Assembly (NCBI GenBank): GCA_964532875.1
Contig: CAZHIZ010000073.1
Coordinates: 1 to 15,587, forward strand
Origin: Caldithrix sp964532875
GTDB taxonomy: Bacteria > Calditrichota > Calditrichia > Calditrichales > Calditrichaceae
Length of the DNA stretch: 15,587 bases
Direction: 5' to 3'
A program made the position numbers and the translations under genes. Of this stretch, positions 1 through 7,761 are shown piece after piece. The number at the start of each line of letters is the position of its first letter. The stretch's first letter is position 1. The notes under the pieces are model-generated. The model saw nothing but the letters and a program-made list of their open reading frames with translations, did not search any database and had not been told where the DNA came from.

Positions 1-34
1 AAATCCTGCCGCCAATCAACCGCTTCCCTCTCAA

Positions 35-826
35 TTAATAAATATTCTTTTTCACGCCTTGCCCGCACTCCCTTTCCAAATCATTGATGCGTGTTTCAAA
101 TATTTGCAACAATTTGTGCAACAGGCGGATGTCGCGCTGCTCGGCCATGGCCCTTCCGATCAATCTGCGAAAGCGGGTAACAAAATTGTCGATACCGTCC
201 CGCGGGACGAATTGTACCAGTTGCAAAGCCTGCGAAAGATGTTCGTAAAATTTTTCCAACTCGTATTGACTAGCCAAATGATATTCGTAGTGCAGCTCGG
301 CTTTTTGCAAATGTTGGAAAAACGTATGGGCGTAAATCATCACGGATTGGGCCAAATTTAACGCCGGGTTTTGCGTGGCCGTTTGAATGGTAGAATGCAA
401 ATGACATTGCAAAATTTCTTCATTGGTCAACCCGGAACTCTCCCGTCCGAACACAATGGCCACCGGATGCTCTAAGGCGGCAGCCAACAATTTTTGGGCA
501 ATCTGTTCCGGGGAGAAAAAGGGGAATTTGAAGTGACGCCGACGCATGGTTGTGGCCACCGTTAAACGCATGGGCGCCACGGCCTGCTTAAAATCGTCGA
601 CAATGGCCGCCTTTTGCACGATATCCATGGAACGATGGGCCAGCATGCGTACTTCGTCATTGTCCAGCGAGCAGGGCTTGACCAAAATCAGTTTTTCAAA
701 TCCCATGGTTTTGATGGCGCGCGCCGCAGCGCCCACATTTCCCGGCGACTCCGGTTCCACCAAAATAAAATGTACGTTTTGGCGAACGGCTTTAAATTTT
801 TCGCTCAAAGCAATACGCTGACTCAT
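35..826 (-). CDS. trmJ: TrmJ-type tRNA 2'-O-methyltransferase (SPOUT/TrmH superfamily)
   Basis: This 263-residue protein is a SPOUT-class RNA methyltransferase that would use S-adenosylmethionine to methylate a ribose 2'-OH, in TrmJ at tRNA position 32. The three SPOUT motifs are visible: NVGAAARA at residues 30-37, IVFGRESSGLTNEE at 124-137 and ALNLAQSV at 155-162. The latter two form the knotted cofactor pocket. The early VEPESPGN and the GRESSGLTNEE wording favour TrmJ over TrmH or RlmB. The region after about residue 175 is a helical C-terminal extension, as expected for TrmJ-like proteins. The ATG start is supported by a GGAGAG ribosome-binding site on the minus strand (plus 831-836). 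The gene lies 15 bp downstream of sfsA on the same strand, so the two are probably co-transcribed. No terminator is visible in the 34 bases after its stop. Family assignment is firm; the exact tRNA target is inferred. Confidence 0.9.
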   Translation of the reverse strand: MSQRIALSEKFKAVRQNVHFILVEPESPGNVGAAARAIKTMGFEKLILVKPCSLDNDEVRMLAHRSMDIVQKAAIVDDFKQAVAPMRLTVATTMRRRHFKFPFFSPEQIAQKLLAAALEHPVAIVFGRESSGLTNEEILQCHLHSTIQTATQNPALNLAQSVMIYAHTFFQHLQKAELHYEYHLASQYELEKFYEHLSQALQLVQFVPRDGIDNFVTRFRRLIGRAMAEQRDIRLLHKLLQIFETRINDLERECGQGVKKNIY

Positions 827-841
827 CTTTCTCTCCGCTGT

Positions 842-1543
842 TTATTCCAAAGCAAAAGGCACCGCTTCCACCACTTCGATTTTTTGCGGTGATACTTCGG
901 CGCGATAGGGCAACACTTCCACACCCGCCTCGTAAGCCGCACGTAATCCCCGGGCATAGGCGGGGTCAATATGGTCGGCCGGTTTGAACAGGCTGCCGTC
1001 GCTACGCTGAATTAAAAACAACATCACGGCCCGATGCCCTTGACGAACCATCTCCGTTAATTCCTGCAAATGCTTCAAACCGCGTTTGGTAACGGCATCC
1101 GGAAAGCGGTAAAAGCCGTCAGCTTCCACCAAAGTTACATTTTTAATCTCCACAAAACATTTTTGGGAGTCGCGCTCTAACAAAATATCCACCCGGCTGT
1201 TTAGCCCGTATTTACGCTCAGTATGCAAAACATCATAACCCTGCAATTCCCTGATGACGCCCTTACGGATACCTTCGGCCGCAATCTTATTGGCCAGAAT
1301 GGTATTAATGCCAATCCAGCAACGGCCGTTGTGCACCATTTCCCAGGTGTATTTTAATTTCCGTTTTGGATTATCGGAGGTACTTAACCGCACTTCCCAA
1401 CCGGGGGTGTCGCACGTTTTCATACTTCCGGAATTGGGACAATGGGCCGTTACGACTTCGCCCGTTTCCAATCGCACATCGGCTAAAAATCGTTTGTAGC
1501 GTTTAATCAATCTTCCGGCAATTAATTCCTGTTCGAATTGCAT
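842..1543 (-). CDS. sfsA: SfsA family protein (sugar fermentation stimulation protein homolog)
   Basis: This 233-residue protein is a full-length SfsA. It shows RYKRFLADV at residues 15-23, HCPNSGSM at 34-41, RVDILL at 117-122 followed by FVEIKNVTLV at 130-139, and FPDAVTKRGLKHLQEL at 147-162, all signatures of the family. In E. coli SfsA was linked to maltose-gene expression and DNA binding. The D118/E132/K134 arrangement resembles a PD-(D/E)xK nuclease core, so its true biochemical role is unsettled. The start ATG has only a modest purine-rich leader (AAGAAAGAG, about 9 bases upstream). It is the first gene of a minus-strand pair with trmJ and is divergent from the peroxiredoxin gene. The gene looks intact and the length is normal for the family. 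Confidence 0.95.
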   Translation of the reverse strand: MQFEQELIAGRLIKRYKRFLADVRLETGEVVTAHCPNSGSMKTCDTPGWEVRLSTSDNPKRKLKYTWEMVHNGRCWIGINTILANKIAAEGIRKGVIRELQGYDVLHTERKYGLNSRVDILLERDSQKCFVEIKNVTLVEADGFYRFPDAVTKRGLKHLQELTEMVRQGHRAVMLFLIQRSDGSLFKPADHIDPAYARGLRAAYEAGVEVLPYRAEVSPQKIEVVEAVPFALE

Positions 1544-1815
1544 GGTGCCCGCTCTTTCTTCTTTAACGTAAACCGTTTGTTTGCTGCCCGTTTGTGCTTT
1601 TTTCTTTGGTTTAAGAAACGGTGTAATTTAACGGATTTTGTGCTGAGATCAAAAAGCAAGGCGCCAGCGGACGGGATCATTAAAAAATAATCTTTATTAT
1701 TTAATTGCTGCACACACTTAAAAATTTTTTCGTTTTTTGGAATAAAAAACAGGGGGCCTTCGTTTAATTGCATCTGTTTGACATGTAACAAGTAAAAATA
1801 AAAAGGAGATGCACT
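1544..1815. promoter_or_regulatory. Divergent intergenic region between sfsA and the peroxiredoxin gene
   Basis: This 272-bp AT-rich stretch must hold promoters for both divergent genes. I see no convincing complete pair of -35/-10 boxes. A perfect TTGACA lies at 1778-1783, but a -10 at normal spacing would fall on the ribosome-binding site, so it is unlikely to be used as such. The peroxiredoxin ribosome-binding site AAGGAG is at 1803-1808, seven bases before its ATG. An 8-bp direct repeat CCGTTTGT occurs at 1573-1580 and 1588-1595, with an inverted AAACGG at 1616-1621, close to the sfsA start; its meaning is unknown. No credible coding sequence lies here. Confidence 0.45.
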
Positions 1816-2424
1816 ATGTCCGTACAAGTAGGTCAACAAGCACCAGATTTCAAAGCAACGGCTGTCATGCCGGATAATTCTTTTAACGACAACTTTTCTC
1901 TGAAAGACTATCGCGGTAAATATGTGGTGGTCTTTTTCTGGCCGTTGGATTTTACCTTTGTTTGCCCCACGGAAATTTTGGATTTCAACAAATACCTGCC
2001 GGAATTTGAAAAACGCAATACGCAGGTCATCGGTATTTCCACGGATTCGCAGTTTAGTCACCTGGCCTGGAAAAACACCCCCATCGAAGAAGGCGGTATC
2101 GGTAATGTTCAATTCCCCTTGGTTTCCGATTTTACCAAACAAATCAGCCGTGATTACGGCGTTTTGGTGGAAGAAGCCGGCGTGGCCTTACGCGGTTCCT
2201 TTTTAATCGACAAAGAGGGCGTGGTACACCATGCCGTGATCAACAACCTGTCATTGGGCCGCAATATCAAAGAAATGTTGCGCATGGTGGATGCCTTGCA
2301 GCATTTCGAAAAATACGGCGAAGTTTGCCCGGCCGATTGGGAAGAGGGTAAAGAAGCAATGAAGGCCAGCCCGGAAGGCGTAAAAGAATATTTGTCCAAA
2401 CACGCCGATGAGTTCAAGCTGTAA
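1816..2424 (+). CDS. Typical 2-Cys peroxiredoxin (AhpC/Prx1 subfamily)
   Basis: This 202-residue cytosolic thiol peroxidase would reduce H2O2 and organic peroxides, with thioredoxin or an AhpF-like reductase restoring it. The peroxidatic cysteine is C50 in PLDFTFVCPTE, with P43, T47 and R126 completing the usual active site. The resolving cysteine is C171 in GEVCPADW, which places it in the typical 2-Cys AhpC/Prx1 group acting as antiparallel dimers or decamers. A GGIG motif (93-96) resembles the GGLG of peroxide-sensitive Prx1 enzymes, but the C-terminal YF helix of those enzymes is missing. Hence I expect resistance to over-oxidation. The start has an ideal AAGGAG site seven bases upstream. 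It appears monocistronic, with its own terminator at 2449-2480. No peroxide-regulator box was recognised. Confidence 0.96.
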   Translation: MSVQVGQQAPDFKATAVMPDNSFNDNFSLKDYRGKYVVVFFWPLDFTFVCPTEILDFNKYLPEFEKRNTQVIGISTDSQFSHLAWKNTPIEEGGIGNVQFPLVSDFTKQISRDYGVLVEEAGVALRGSFLIDKEGVVHHAVINNLSLGRNIKEMLRMVDALQHFEKYGEVCPADWEEGKEAMKASPEGVKEYLSKHADEFKL

Positions 2425-2448
2425 AATAACCGTTTAAATAAAATGGTA

Positions 2449-2480
2449 AAGGCGCGGGACTTGTTCTCGCGCCTTTTTTT
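2449..2480 (+). terminator. Rho-independent terminator of the peroxiredoxin gene
   Basis: An 11-bp stem (AAGGCGCGGGA at 2449-2459 pairing with TCTCGCGCCTT at 2465-2475, one G-U wobble) closes a 5-base loop and runs into a T tract ending at 2480. It lies 24 bp after the stop codon. This is a textbook intrinsic terminator. Confidence 0.93.
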
Positions 2481-2482
2481 AT

Positions 2483-2525
2483 GGGCCGCCACATCGTGGC
2501 AACAGGCCCTAACCACAGCGTGGTT
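2483..2525. repeat. Tandem hairpin element (nested stem-loop plus second stem-loop)
   Basis: Directly after the peroxiredoxin terminator is a compact set of inverted repeats. GGGCC (2483-2487) pairs with GGCCC (2505-2509). Inside it GCCAC (2488-2492) pairs with GTGGC (2496-2500) over a 3-base ATC loop. Immediately after, AACCAC (2511-2516) pairs with GTGGTT (2520-2525) over an AGC loop. The two small stems share a CCAC-loop-GTGG core. There is no T tract, so this is not a terminator. It has the look of a dispersed extragenic palindromic element, but no other copy exists in this window. Confidence 0.6.
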
Positions 2526-2619
2526 TAAGAGACTCTTTGGGGATTTGCCGTATTCGCCATCGTTTTTGCGCAAAGTCGCACCGACCTTTTTCCCGCCCTC
2601 TCAAAGCTTAAAAAATTAA

Positions 2620-2648
2620 TAGACATTAAATTAAACATTTCTTAATTT
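2620..2648 (+). promoter_or_regulatory. Possible aconitase promoter
   Basis: TAGACA at 2620-2625 matches the sigma70 -35 box at five of six bases, and a weak TAATTT lies 17 bases later at 2643-2648. The -10 match is poor, so this is a tentative call. The ribosome-binding site AAAGGAG (2668-2674) is clear, seven bases before the aconitase ATG. Confidence 0.25.
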
Positions 2649-2681
2649 TACGGCGGTTAAAAAATAGAAAGGAGCATTACA

Positions 2682-4949
2682 ATGGCTTTCGATTTAGATA
2701 TGATCAAACGCGTCTACGATACGCTTCCCAAGCGCGTGGAAAAAGCACGTGCCTTGCTGAACCGCCCTATGACGCTGGCTGAAAAAATTTTGTATGCCCA
2801 CCTGTACGAAGGGGATCCTGCTAAAGTGTATCAGCGTGGCAAAGATTACGTGGAATTTGCCCCGGATCGCGTGGCCATGCAGGACGCCACTGCGCAAATG
2901 GCTCTTTTACAGTTTATGATGGCCGGAAAAGAAAAGGTGGCTGTACCTTCCAGCACTCACTGCGACCACCTGATTACAGCCAAAGTCGGTGCGGAAAATG
3001 ATTTGAAAGTGGCTTTGGACACCAATAAGGAAGTGTACGATTTTCTGGAAACCGTTTCCAAAAAATACGGCATTGATTTCTGGAAACCGGGCGCCGGAAT
3101 CATTCATCAAGTGGTTCTGGAAAATTACGCTTTCCCTGGCGGCATGATGATCGGAACCGATTCGCACACACCCAATGCCGGCGGTTTGGGTATGGTCGCC
3201 ATCGGGGTGGGCGGTGCGGATGCCGTTGACGTAATGGTCGGCATGCCCTGGGAACTGCTCTTCCCCAAATACATCGGCGTAAAATTAACCGGTAAACTCA
3301 GCGGCTGGACCGCACCCAAAGATGTCATTCTCGAAGTCGCCGGACGATTGACCGTAAAAGGCGGTACGGGTTACATTGTCGAATATTTCGGCCCGGGGGC
3401 ACGACAAATTTCGGCCACCGGCAAGGCTACCATTTGTAATATGGGTGCCGAAATCGGTGCTACCACCTCAACCTTTGGCTACGATGACCAAATGGCCGAA
3501 TATCTGCGTGTAACCGGCCGGGAAGACGTGGCCGAACTGGCGGACAAAATCAAAGAATATTTGACCGGAGATCCGGAAGTGTACGAGCATCCTGAAAAAT
3601 ATTTCGATCAGGTCATCGAAATCAATCTTTCCGAGCTGGAGCCGCATCTCAACGGCCCCTTTTCTCCCGACCGCGCCTGGCCCGTTTCCAAATTAAAAGA
3701 AGCGGTTGAAGAAAACGGCTGGCCGGAAAAAGTAGAAGTGGGTTTAATCGGCTCGTGCACCAACAGTTCCTACGAAGATATTACTCGCGCCGCCTCCGTG
3801 GCCAAACAGGCTATCGATAAAAAAATTCCCGTTAAAGCGGATTTCATGATTACACCCGGCTCGGAGCAAGTGCGTTACACCATCGAACGGGACGGCTATC
3901 TCGATATCTTCCGCAAAATAGGAGGCAAAGTGTTGGCCAATGCCTGCGGTCCTTGCATCGGTCAATGGGATCGCGAGGGCATCGATGAACGGCCCAATTC
4001 GATTGTGGATTCTTTCAACCGTAATTTTAAAAAGCGCAACGATGGAAATCCCAATACCTATGCCTTTGTCACTTCACCGGAATTGGTCACGGCATTCACC
4101 ATTGCCGGAACTTTGAAGTTCAACCCCATTACCGATACCCTGACCAACGAGAACGGGGAACAGGTGAAGTTGGAAGAACCCAAAGGCATGCTTTACCCGC
4201 CCAAAGGTTTCGAAGTAAAAGACAAAGGTTTTGAACCGCCGGCGGAAGACGGCAGCAAAATCGAAGTTAAGGTTGCCCCCAATTCCGAACGCTTGCAATT
4301 GCTCACCCCGTTCGAACCGTGGGACGGCAAGAATATTACCGGCATGAAATTGCTCATCAAAGCCAAAGGCAAATGCACGACCGACCACATCTCGCCGGCC
4401 GGCCCCTGGTTGCGCTATCGGGGACATTTGGACAACATTTCCAACAACCTGCTTACCGGAGCCGTGAATGCCTTTAACGATCGCACCAACTACGTTAAAA
4501 ACCAATTAACCGGCGAATACGGCCCGGTACCGGAAGTGGCCCGCGCTTACAAAGCCAAAGGCATCCCTTCCATCATCGTTGGCGACGAGAACTACGGTGA
4601 AGGTTCTTCCCGAGAACATGCCGCCATGGAACCGCGCCATCTGGGTGTGCGCGTCGTTTTGGTGCGTTCTTTCGCCCGCATTCACGAAACCAACCTCAAA
4701 AAACAGGGCATTCTGGCCTTAACCTTTGCCGATCCTGCGGATTACGATAAGATTTTGGAAGACGACACATTCGATACGCTCGATTTGACGGAATTCGCCC
4801 CGGGCAAACAATTAACGCTGGTGGCCCACCATGCGGACGGCACGGATACGATCATTAAGGCCAACCATTCCTACAATGAAACACAAATCGAATGGTTTAA
4901 AGCGGGTTCGGCCCTGAATGTAATTCGCTCTAAAAACCAAAAGAATTAA
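2682..4949 (+). CDS. acn: Aconitate hydratase, mitochondrial type
   Basis: This 755-residue enzyme interconverts citrate and isocitrate through cis-aconitate in the TCA cycle, using a [4Fe-4S] cluster. Cluster ligands are C359 (GSCTNS) and C422/C425 (ACGPCIG). Active-site segments include STHCDH at 91-96, GTDSHT at 158-163, TDHISPAGPW at 567-576 and the swivel-domain GSSRE at 641-645. S642/S643/R644 fall at nearly the same numbers as in animal mitochondrial aconitase. Length and motif wording match the mitochondrial (ACO2-like) branch and not the roughly 890-residue AcnA/IRP1 branch or AcnB. Domains 1-3 occupy about residues 1-500 and the swivel domain about 540-755. The start has a strong AAAGGAG site. 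The gene stands alone between two terminators. Some organisms with this branch name it acnA. Confidence 0.97.
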   Translation: MAFDLDMIKRVYDTLPKRVEKARALLNRPMTLAEKILYAHLYEGDPAKVYQRGKDYVEFAPDRVAMQDATAQMALLQFMMAGKEKVAVPSSTHCDHLITAKVGAENDLKVALDTNKEVYDFLETVSKKYGIDFWKPGAGIIHQVVLENYAFPGGMMIGTDSHTPNAGGLGMVAIGVGGADAVDVMVGMPWELLFPKYIGVKLTGKLSGWTAPKDVILEVAGRLTVKGGTGYIVEYFGPGARQISATGKATICNMGAEIGATTSTFGYDDQMAEYLRVTGREDVAELADKIKEYLTGDPEVYEHPEKYFDQVIEINLSELEPHLNGPFSPDRAWPVSKLKEAVEENGWPEKVEVGLIGSCTNSSYEDITRAASVAKQAIDKKIPVKADFMITPGSEQVRYTIERDGYLDIFRKIGGKVLANACGPCIGQWDREGIDERPNSIVDSFNRNFKKRNDGNPNTYAFVTSPELVTAFTIAGTLKFNPITDTLTNENGEQVKLEEPKGMLYPPKGFEVKDKGFEPPAEDGSKIEVKVAPNSERLQLLTPFEPWDGKNITGMKLLIKAKGKCTTDHISPAGPWLRYRGHLDNISNNLLTGAVNAFNDRTNYVKNQLTGEYGPVPEVARAYKAKGIPSIIVGDENYGEGSSREHAAMEPRHLGVRVVLVRSFARIHETNLKKQGILALTFADPADYDKILEDDTFDTLDLTEFAPGKQLTLVAHHADGTDTIIKANHSYNETQIEWFKAGSALNVIRSKNQKN

Positions 4950-4973
4950 ACATCAGAACATTGCAACAAACAC

Positions 4974-5000
4974 AAAAGGCTGCCACAGGCAGCCTTTTTT
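4974..5000 (+). terminator. Rho-independent terminator of aconitase, possibly bidirectional
   Basis: A perfect 11-bp stem (AAAAGGCTGCC at 4974-4984 with GGCAGCCTTTT at 4988-4998) has a 3-base ACA loop and ends in six T residues. The opposite strand also ends in a TTTT run after the stem. It can therefore stop the convergent transcript coming from 5047-7722 as well. Confidence 0.93.
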
Positions 5001-5026
5001 AATACATCCCGTTCTAATTCAGGTTT

Positions 5027-5055
5027 CTCAGGTAAAAGTGCGGCCTTTACCTGAG
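5027..5055. repeat. Perfect stem-loop overlapping the stop codon of the secreted protein gene
   Basis: CTCAGGTAAA (5027-5036) and TTTACCTGAG (5046-5055) are perfect 10-bp inverted arms around a 9-base loop. On the minus strand the first arm contains the last two sense codons and the TAA stop of the secreted-protein gene. No T tract follows, so it is not a standard terminator by itself. It sits 26 bp from the aconitase terminator and may act as a 3'-end stabiliser or pause site. Confidence 0.6.
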
Positions 5056-7722
5056 CACGACCATTTTAATTATTTTCGTATGATATCCTTGCAATCGACA
5101 AAAATAAATGCCCGCAGCAAGCCCCGAGGCATCAAAGACCACGTTGTGCCAGCCCGGGCTTTGAAAGCGGTTTAACAATGTGCGAACCTTTTGCCCCAAC
5201 GTATTGTAAACCGTAATCGTAACTTTTTCCGCTGCCGGCAAATAATAGCTAATCTGCGTCCGGCTATTGAAAGGGTTGGGAGCATTTTGCAGCACAATTT
5301 CACTAAAACGATTTCGTACGTTAAAATATGGTTCCGCTTCAAAATCAATCGAATCCAAGGTGAATATTTTAGCCCAAATGTCAAAATTGGTTCCGCCCAG
5401 GCGATTGCTTTGGTAAGTTAAAAATAAATGATCCCCGTTAATTGTAGTCGAATAATCAAGAAAATCTCTGTCAAAATAGTCATATCCGGTCACCGGTAAA
5501 AATTGCAAAAATCGATATGCCCGAATGATGTTTTTATTGTCATTTAAATAATACCCAACAATAGTTGAACCGGATATTCTGGTAGTCAAAAAAAGTTTTT
5601 TGTTTTTAAATTTTACAATAGACAAAATGCCCGGTTCATAATCCCAATAGGACCAATTGTTTACAATTCTGTTGGTAAAAATCACCGGTTTGCCGTTTAT
5701 GGAATAATAGCGTTTTAAAAGTAATTTATTGCTTACCAGAGCGATTGCAAATTCATCCTTCGAAATCATCCGACAGTCTATTTTTCTTAAACCTATCACA
5801 GGAGGACTAACAAGGAATGCACTATCCAGAGGGGCACCGTTGCTCGAAAATATCTGGCCGTAAACCACACGGTAATACCCTTTCTCTTGTACCCAGACCA
5901 TCAGGTAATTCATGTCGGAACCGGCGCTAATGGCCAAATCCCGAATCGATTTTACGCTGTCGCTCGGAAAAATTTTGATGGGCTTGGAGAAATAATTAAA
6001 AGTCCGATTAAAACGTATGCCATACACATGAGAAATTTCCCCCCAATCCACCCAATAAAAAAGGATGCCATTTAATCCGTTACACGACAAACGGATTTGA
6101 ACATTCGTATAATCGCTGAATTGCATGACGGGTTCCCCGTTCCCGTCCAATTCTCCGGAAGATTTGATGCGTTGCAGATACAATACATTTTGATAAGACC
6201 ACTGCCCTTTTTCACGCCGCACATAGGCCACGACAAACGTTCCGTCATCAAAGGCATTTGCCGCGAAATGTGGCCTTCTCCCATCGAACCCCTTTACCGC
6301 TGAAATGGGAAAATCTTTACCCAAAGGTTCGCCATCCGCCTGGTAAACTCTTCCGAATAGCTGATAATCGCCGTTACGTCGATCCAGCCAGATAATCAAC
6401 GTTTGACCTTTGCTGTTAGAAACCGCCAGAGGGTGAATTTGCGCTCCTTTGGAAGAATCTTCCACAAAGGATTTCAGCGCTCCGGCCTGTGCAAAATCTT
6501 CTGTGTATTCCTGCAAATAAATATCTTCATCGCGATGAATAAATTTGCTAAAGACAACCTGTATCTTTCCCCGCTGAGCATTGCTCAAGTACACTTTTTC
6601 GGCTGAAATAGCCTTGCCCTGGGCCGTATGCAAGGCTGTATCCGGGCTAAATATCGTACCGCTGGTATCGATACGAACCAAACGGGGCGCTTGGTTACTC
6701 AAACTACCAAACGAAGCAAAAAAGCGATCCCGACCGTTGCTACTGCACGAATAAACTCTTCGATCCGAATTCCAATTCAAAATGTCTTTTACCAAAAATT
6801 GCTCTCCAACCGGCCCGCTCCCGAAACGAAATAAACGTCCTTTTGCGCTGCCCCTAAGTGGGTACCAAAGGATGCAATACACGCCATCTCTGGTTGCTGC
6901 AATAAATGGATTTCTGTTTCCCCCTTCCTGATTGGGATCACTGATTAAAATATTACCGCCGATTTTCCGGCCCTGCTTGTCAATAAATTGCAAATAAATG
7001 TTTGATTTGCGACCCGTTTGTTTCACATAAGCTACCGCAAAATGACCGGCAGAGTCCACGGCAACGCCCGGCACGCCACGTTGTCCTAATCGGGCATTGG
7101 ATGAATCTCCGTTAATGCTGATGTAATCACTTAAAGCCTGCCCCTCCTTATCGAAAAGACGCGCCTTCAAATTGCCGAAAGAATTAAAGCCTGTTTGCCA
7201 GACCACCATAAACCGACCGCCCGGCGCCATGGCTACGGAAGGAAATTTTGAATTTTGCCCCAAAGGAGAAATTGGCAGAACAGAACCTATTTTTTCCCCG
7301 TTCAGGCCAACCAATTGAGCAAATACATTTTTATTTTGTGGAGACCAGGTAATAACGAAACGCCCGGCATCACTGGCCGCCACTAACGGGTAGCTATCGA
7401 AGTCCTGAGCACTGGCATCCAAAAAAATATTATGCCCTACTTTTTTGCCCTGGGCATCAAAAACCTGAGCATAAACCTGACGGAATCCGTTGCGTTTGTC
7501 AATCCAGGTAACGCAAAAATACCCGGAGCTGTCCACGGCAACGGCCGGATACATCTGATCGGAACCGTGCGTACCGCTTATCGTATTCACCAGAAAGTCG
7601 TTTTTCCAGACAGGCAGTTGCCTCAAATTTTGCGTATGGCCGCCCAAACTGAAAATGATTAATAAAAAAAACGCCCCGATTATTTTTTTTCTAAAAGCAT
7701 CAAACGTTAAATCCGGTAACAT
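5047..7722 (-). CDS. Large secreted repeat protein with T9SS C-terminal sorting domain
   Basis: This 891-residue protein starts with charged residues followed by a hydrophobic run (residues about 14-28, KIIGAFFLLIIFSLGG), an export signal. The body carries repeats of the form (Y/F)PxVAxxxxGxFxVxWxDxRNG...FDxxGxxxG, for example at 58-96, 111-146, 160-195, 216-255, 271-306, 429-468 and 482-524. I read these as beta-propeller-like blades. Residues about 811-891 form the tail: NAPNPFN, a YYLP strand, VYNTLGQKVRTLL, GIYFCRL and a basic MVVLR end. This is the type A T9SS sorting domain that directs cargo through the outer membrane and is normally cleaved on export. No catalytic motif is recognised; adhesion or surface binding are possibilities only. 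The ribosome-binding site is weak (a GGATGGG-type run), so the start is less certain. It follows the outer-membrane barrel gene by 39 bp. Confidence 0.85.
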   Translation of the reverse strand: MLPDLTFDAFRKKIIGAFFLLIIFSLGGHTQNLRQLPVWKNDFLVNTISGTHGSDQMYPAVAVDSSGYFCVTWIDKRNGFRQVYAQVFDAQGKKVGHNIFLDASAQDFDSYPLVAASDAGRFVITWSPQNKNVFAQLVGLNGEKIGSVLPISPLGQNSKFPSVAMAPGGRFMVVWQTGFNSFGNLKARLFDKEGQALSDYISINGDSSNARLGQRGVPGVAVDSAGHFAVAYVKQTGRKSNIYLQFIDKQGRKIGGNILISDPNQEGGNRNPFIAATRDGVYCILWYPLRGSAKGRLFRFGSGPVGEQFLVKDILNWNSDRRVYSCSSNGRDRFFASFGSLSNQAPRLVRIDTSGTIFSPDTALHTAQGKAISAEKVYLSNAQRGKIQVVFSKFIHRDEDIYLQEYTEDFAQAGALKSFVEDSSKGAQIHPLAVSNSKGQTLIIWLDRRNGDYQLFGRVYQADGEPLGKDFPISAVKGFDGRRPHFAANAFDDGTFVVAYVRREKGQWSYQNVLYLQRIKSSGELDGNGEPVMQFSDYTNVQIRLSCNGLNGILFYWVDWGEISHVYGIRFNRTFNYFSKPIKIFPSDSVKSIRDLAISAGSDMNYLMVWVQEKGYYRVVYGQIFSSNGAPLDSAFLVSPPVIGLRKIDCRMISKDEFAIALVSNKLLLKRYYSINGKPVIFTNRIVNNWSYWDYEPGILSIVKFKNKKLFLTTRISGSTIVGYYLNDNKNIIRAYRFLQFLPVTGYDYFDRDFLDYSTTINGDHLFLTYQSNRLGGTNFDIWAKIFTLDSIDFEAEPYFNVRNRFSEIVLQNAPNPFNSRTQISYYLPAAEKVTITVYNTLGQKVRTLLNRFQSPGWHNVVFDASGLAAGIYFCRLQGYHTKIIKMVVLR

Positions 7723-7761
7723 AAGCCACCCATCCCGTTTTGTTTAATCCTCTAAAAATCG

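Noticed and set aside
1573..1621. CCGTTTGT direct repeat with inverted AAACGG as an operator
   Set aside because: The units are short and low in information, and no regulator is nearby; I kept it only as a note in the intergenic entry.
1778..1783. Perfect TTGACA as a -35 box for the peroxiredoxin gene
   Set aside because: A -10 box at 16-18 bp spacing would overlap the ribosome-binding site, and the sequence there (AAAAGG) does not match.
1522..2142. Minus-strand 206-codon open frame across the sfsA-peroxiredoxin gap
   Set aside because: It lies antisense to the peroxiredoxin gene and runs into the sfsA start; its product has no recognisable motif and an erratic, low-complexity lysine-rich end.
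2154..2573. Minus-strand open frame at the end of the peroxiredoxin gene
   Set aside because: It is antisense to a confident gene and spans its terminator; no family features are seen.
4074..4505. 143-codon minus-strand open frame inside aconitase
   Set aside because: It is a shadow of the aconitase gene with no ribosome-binding site or family motif.
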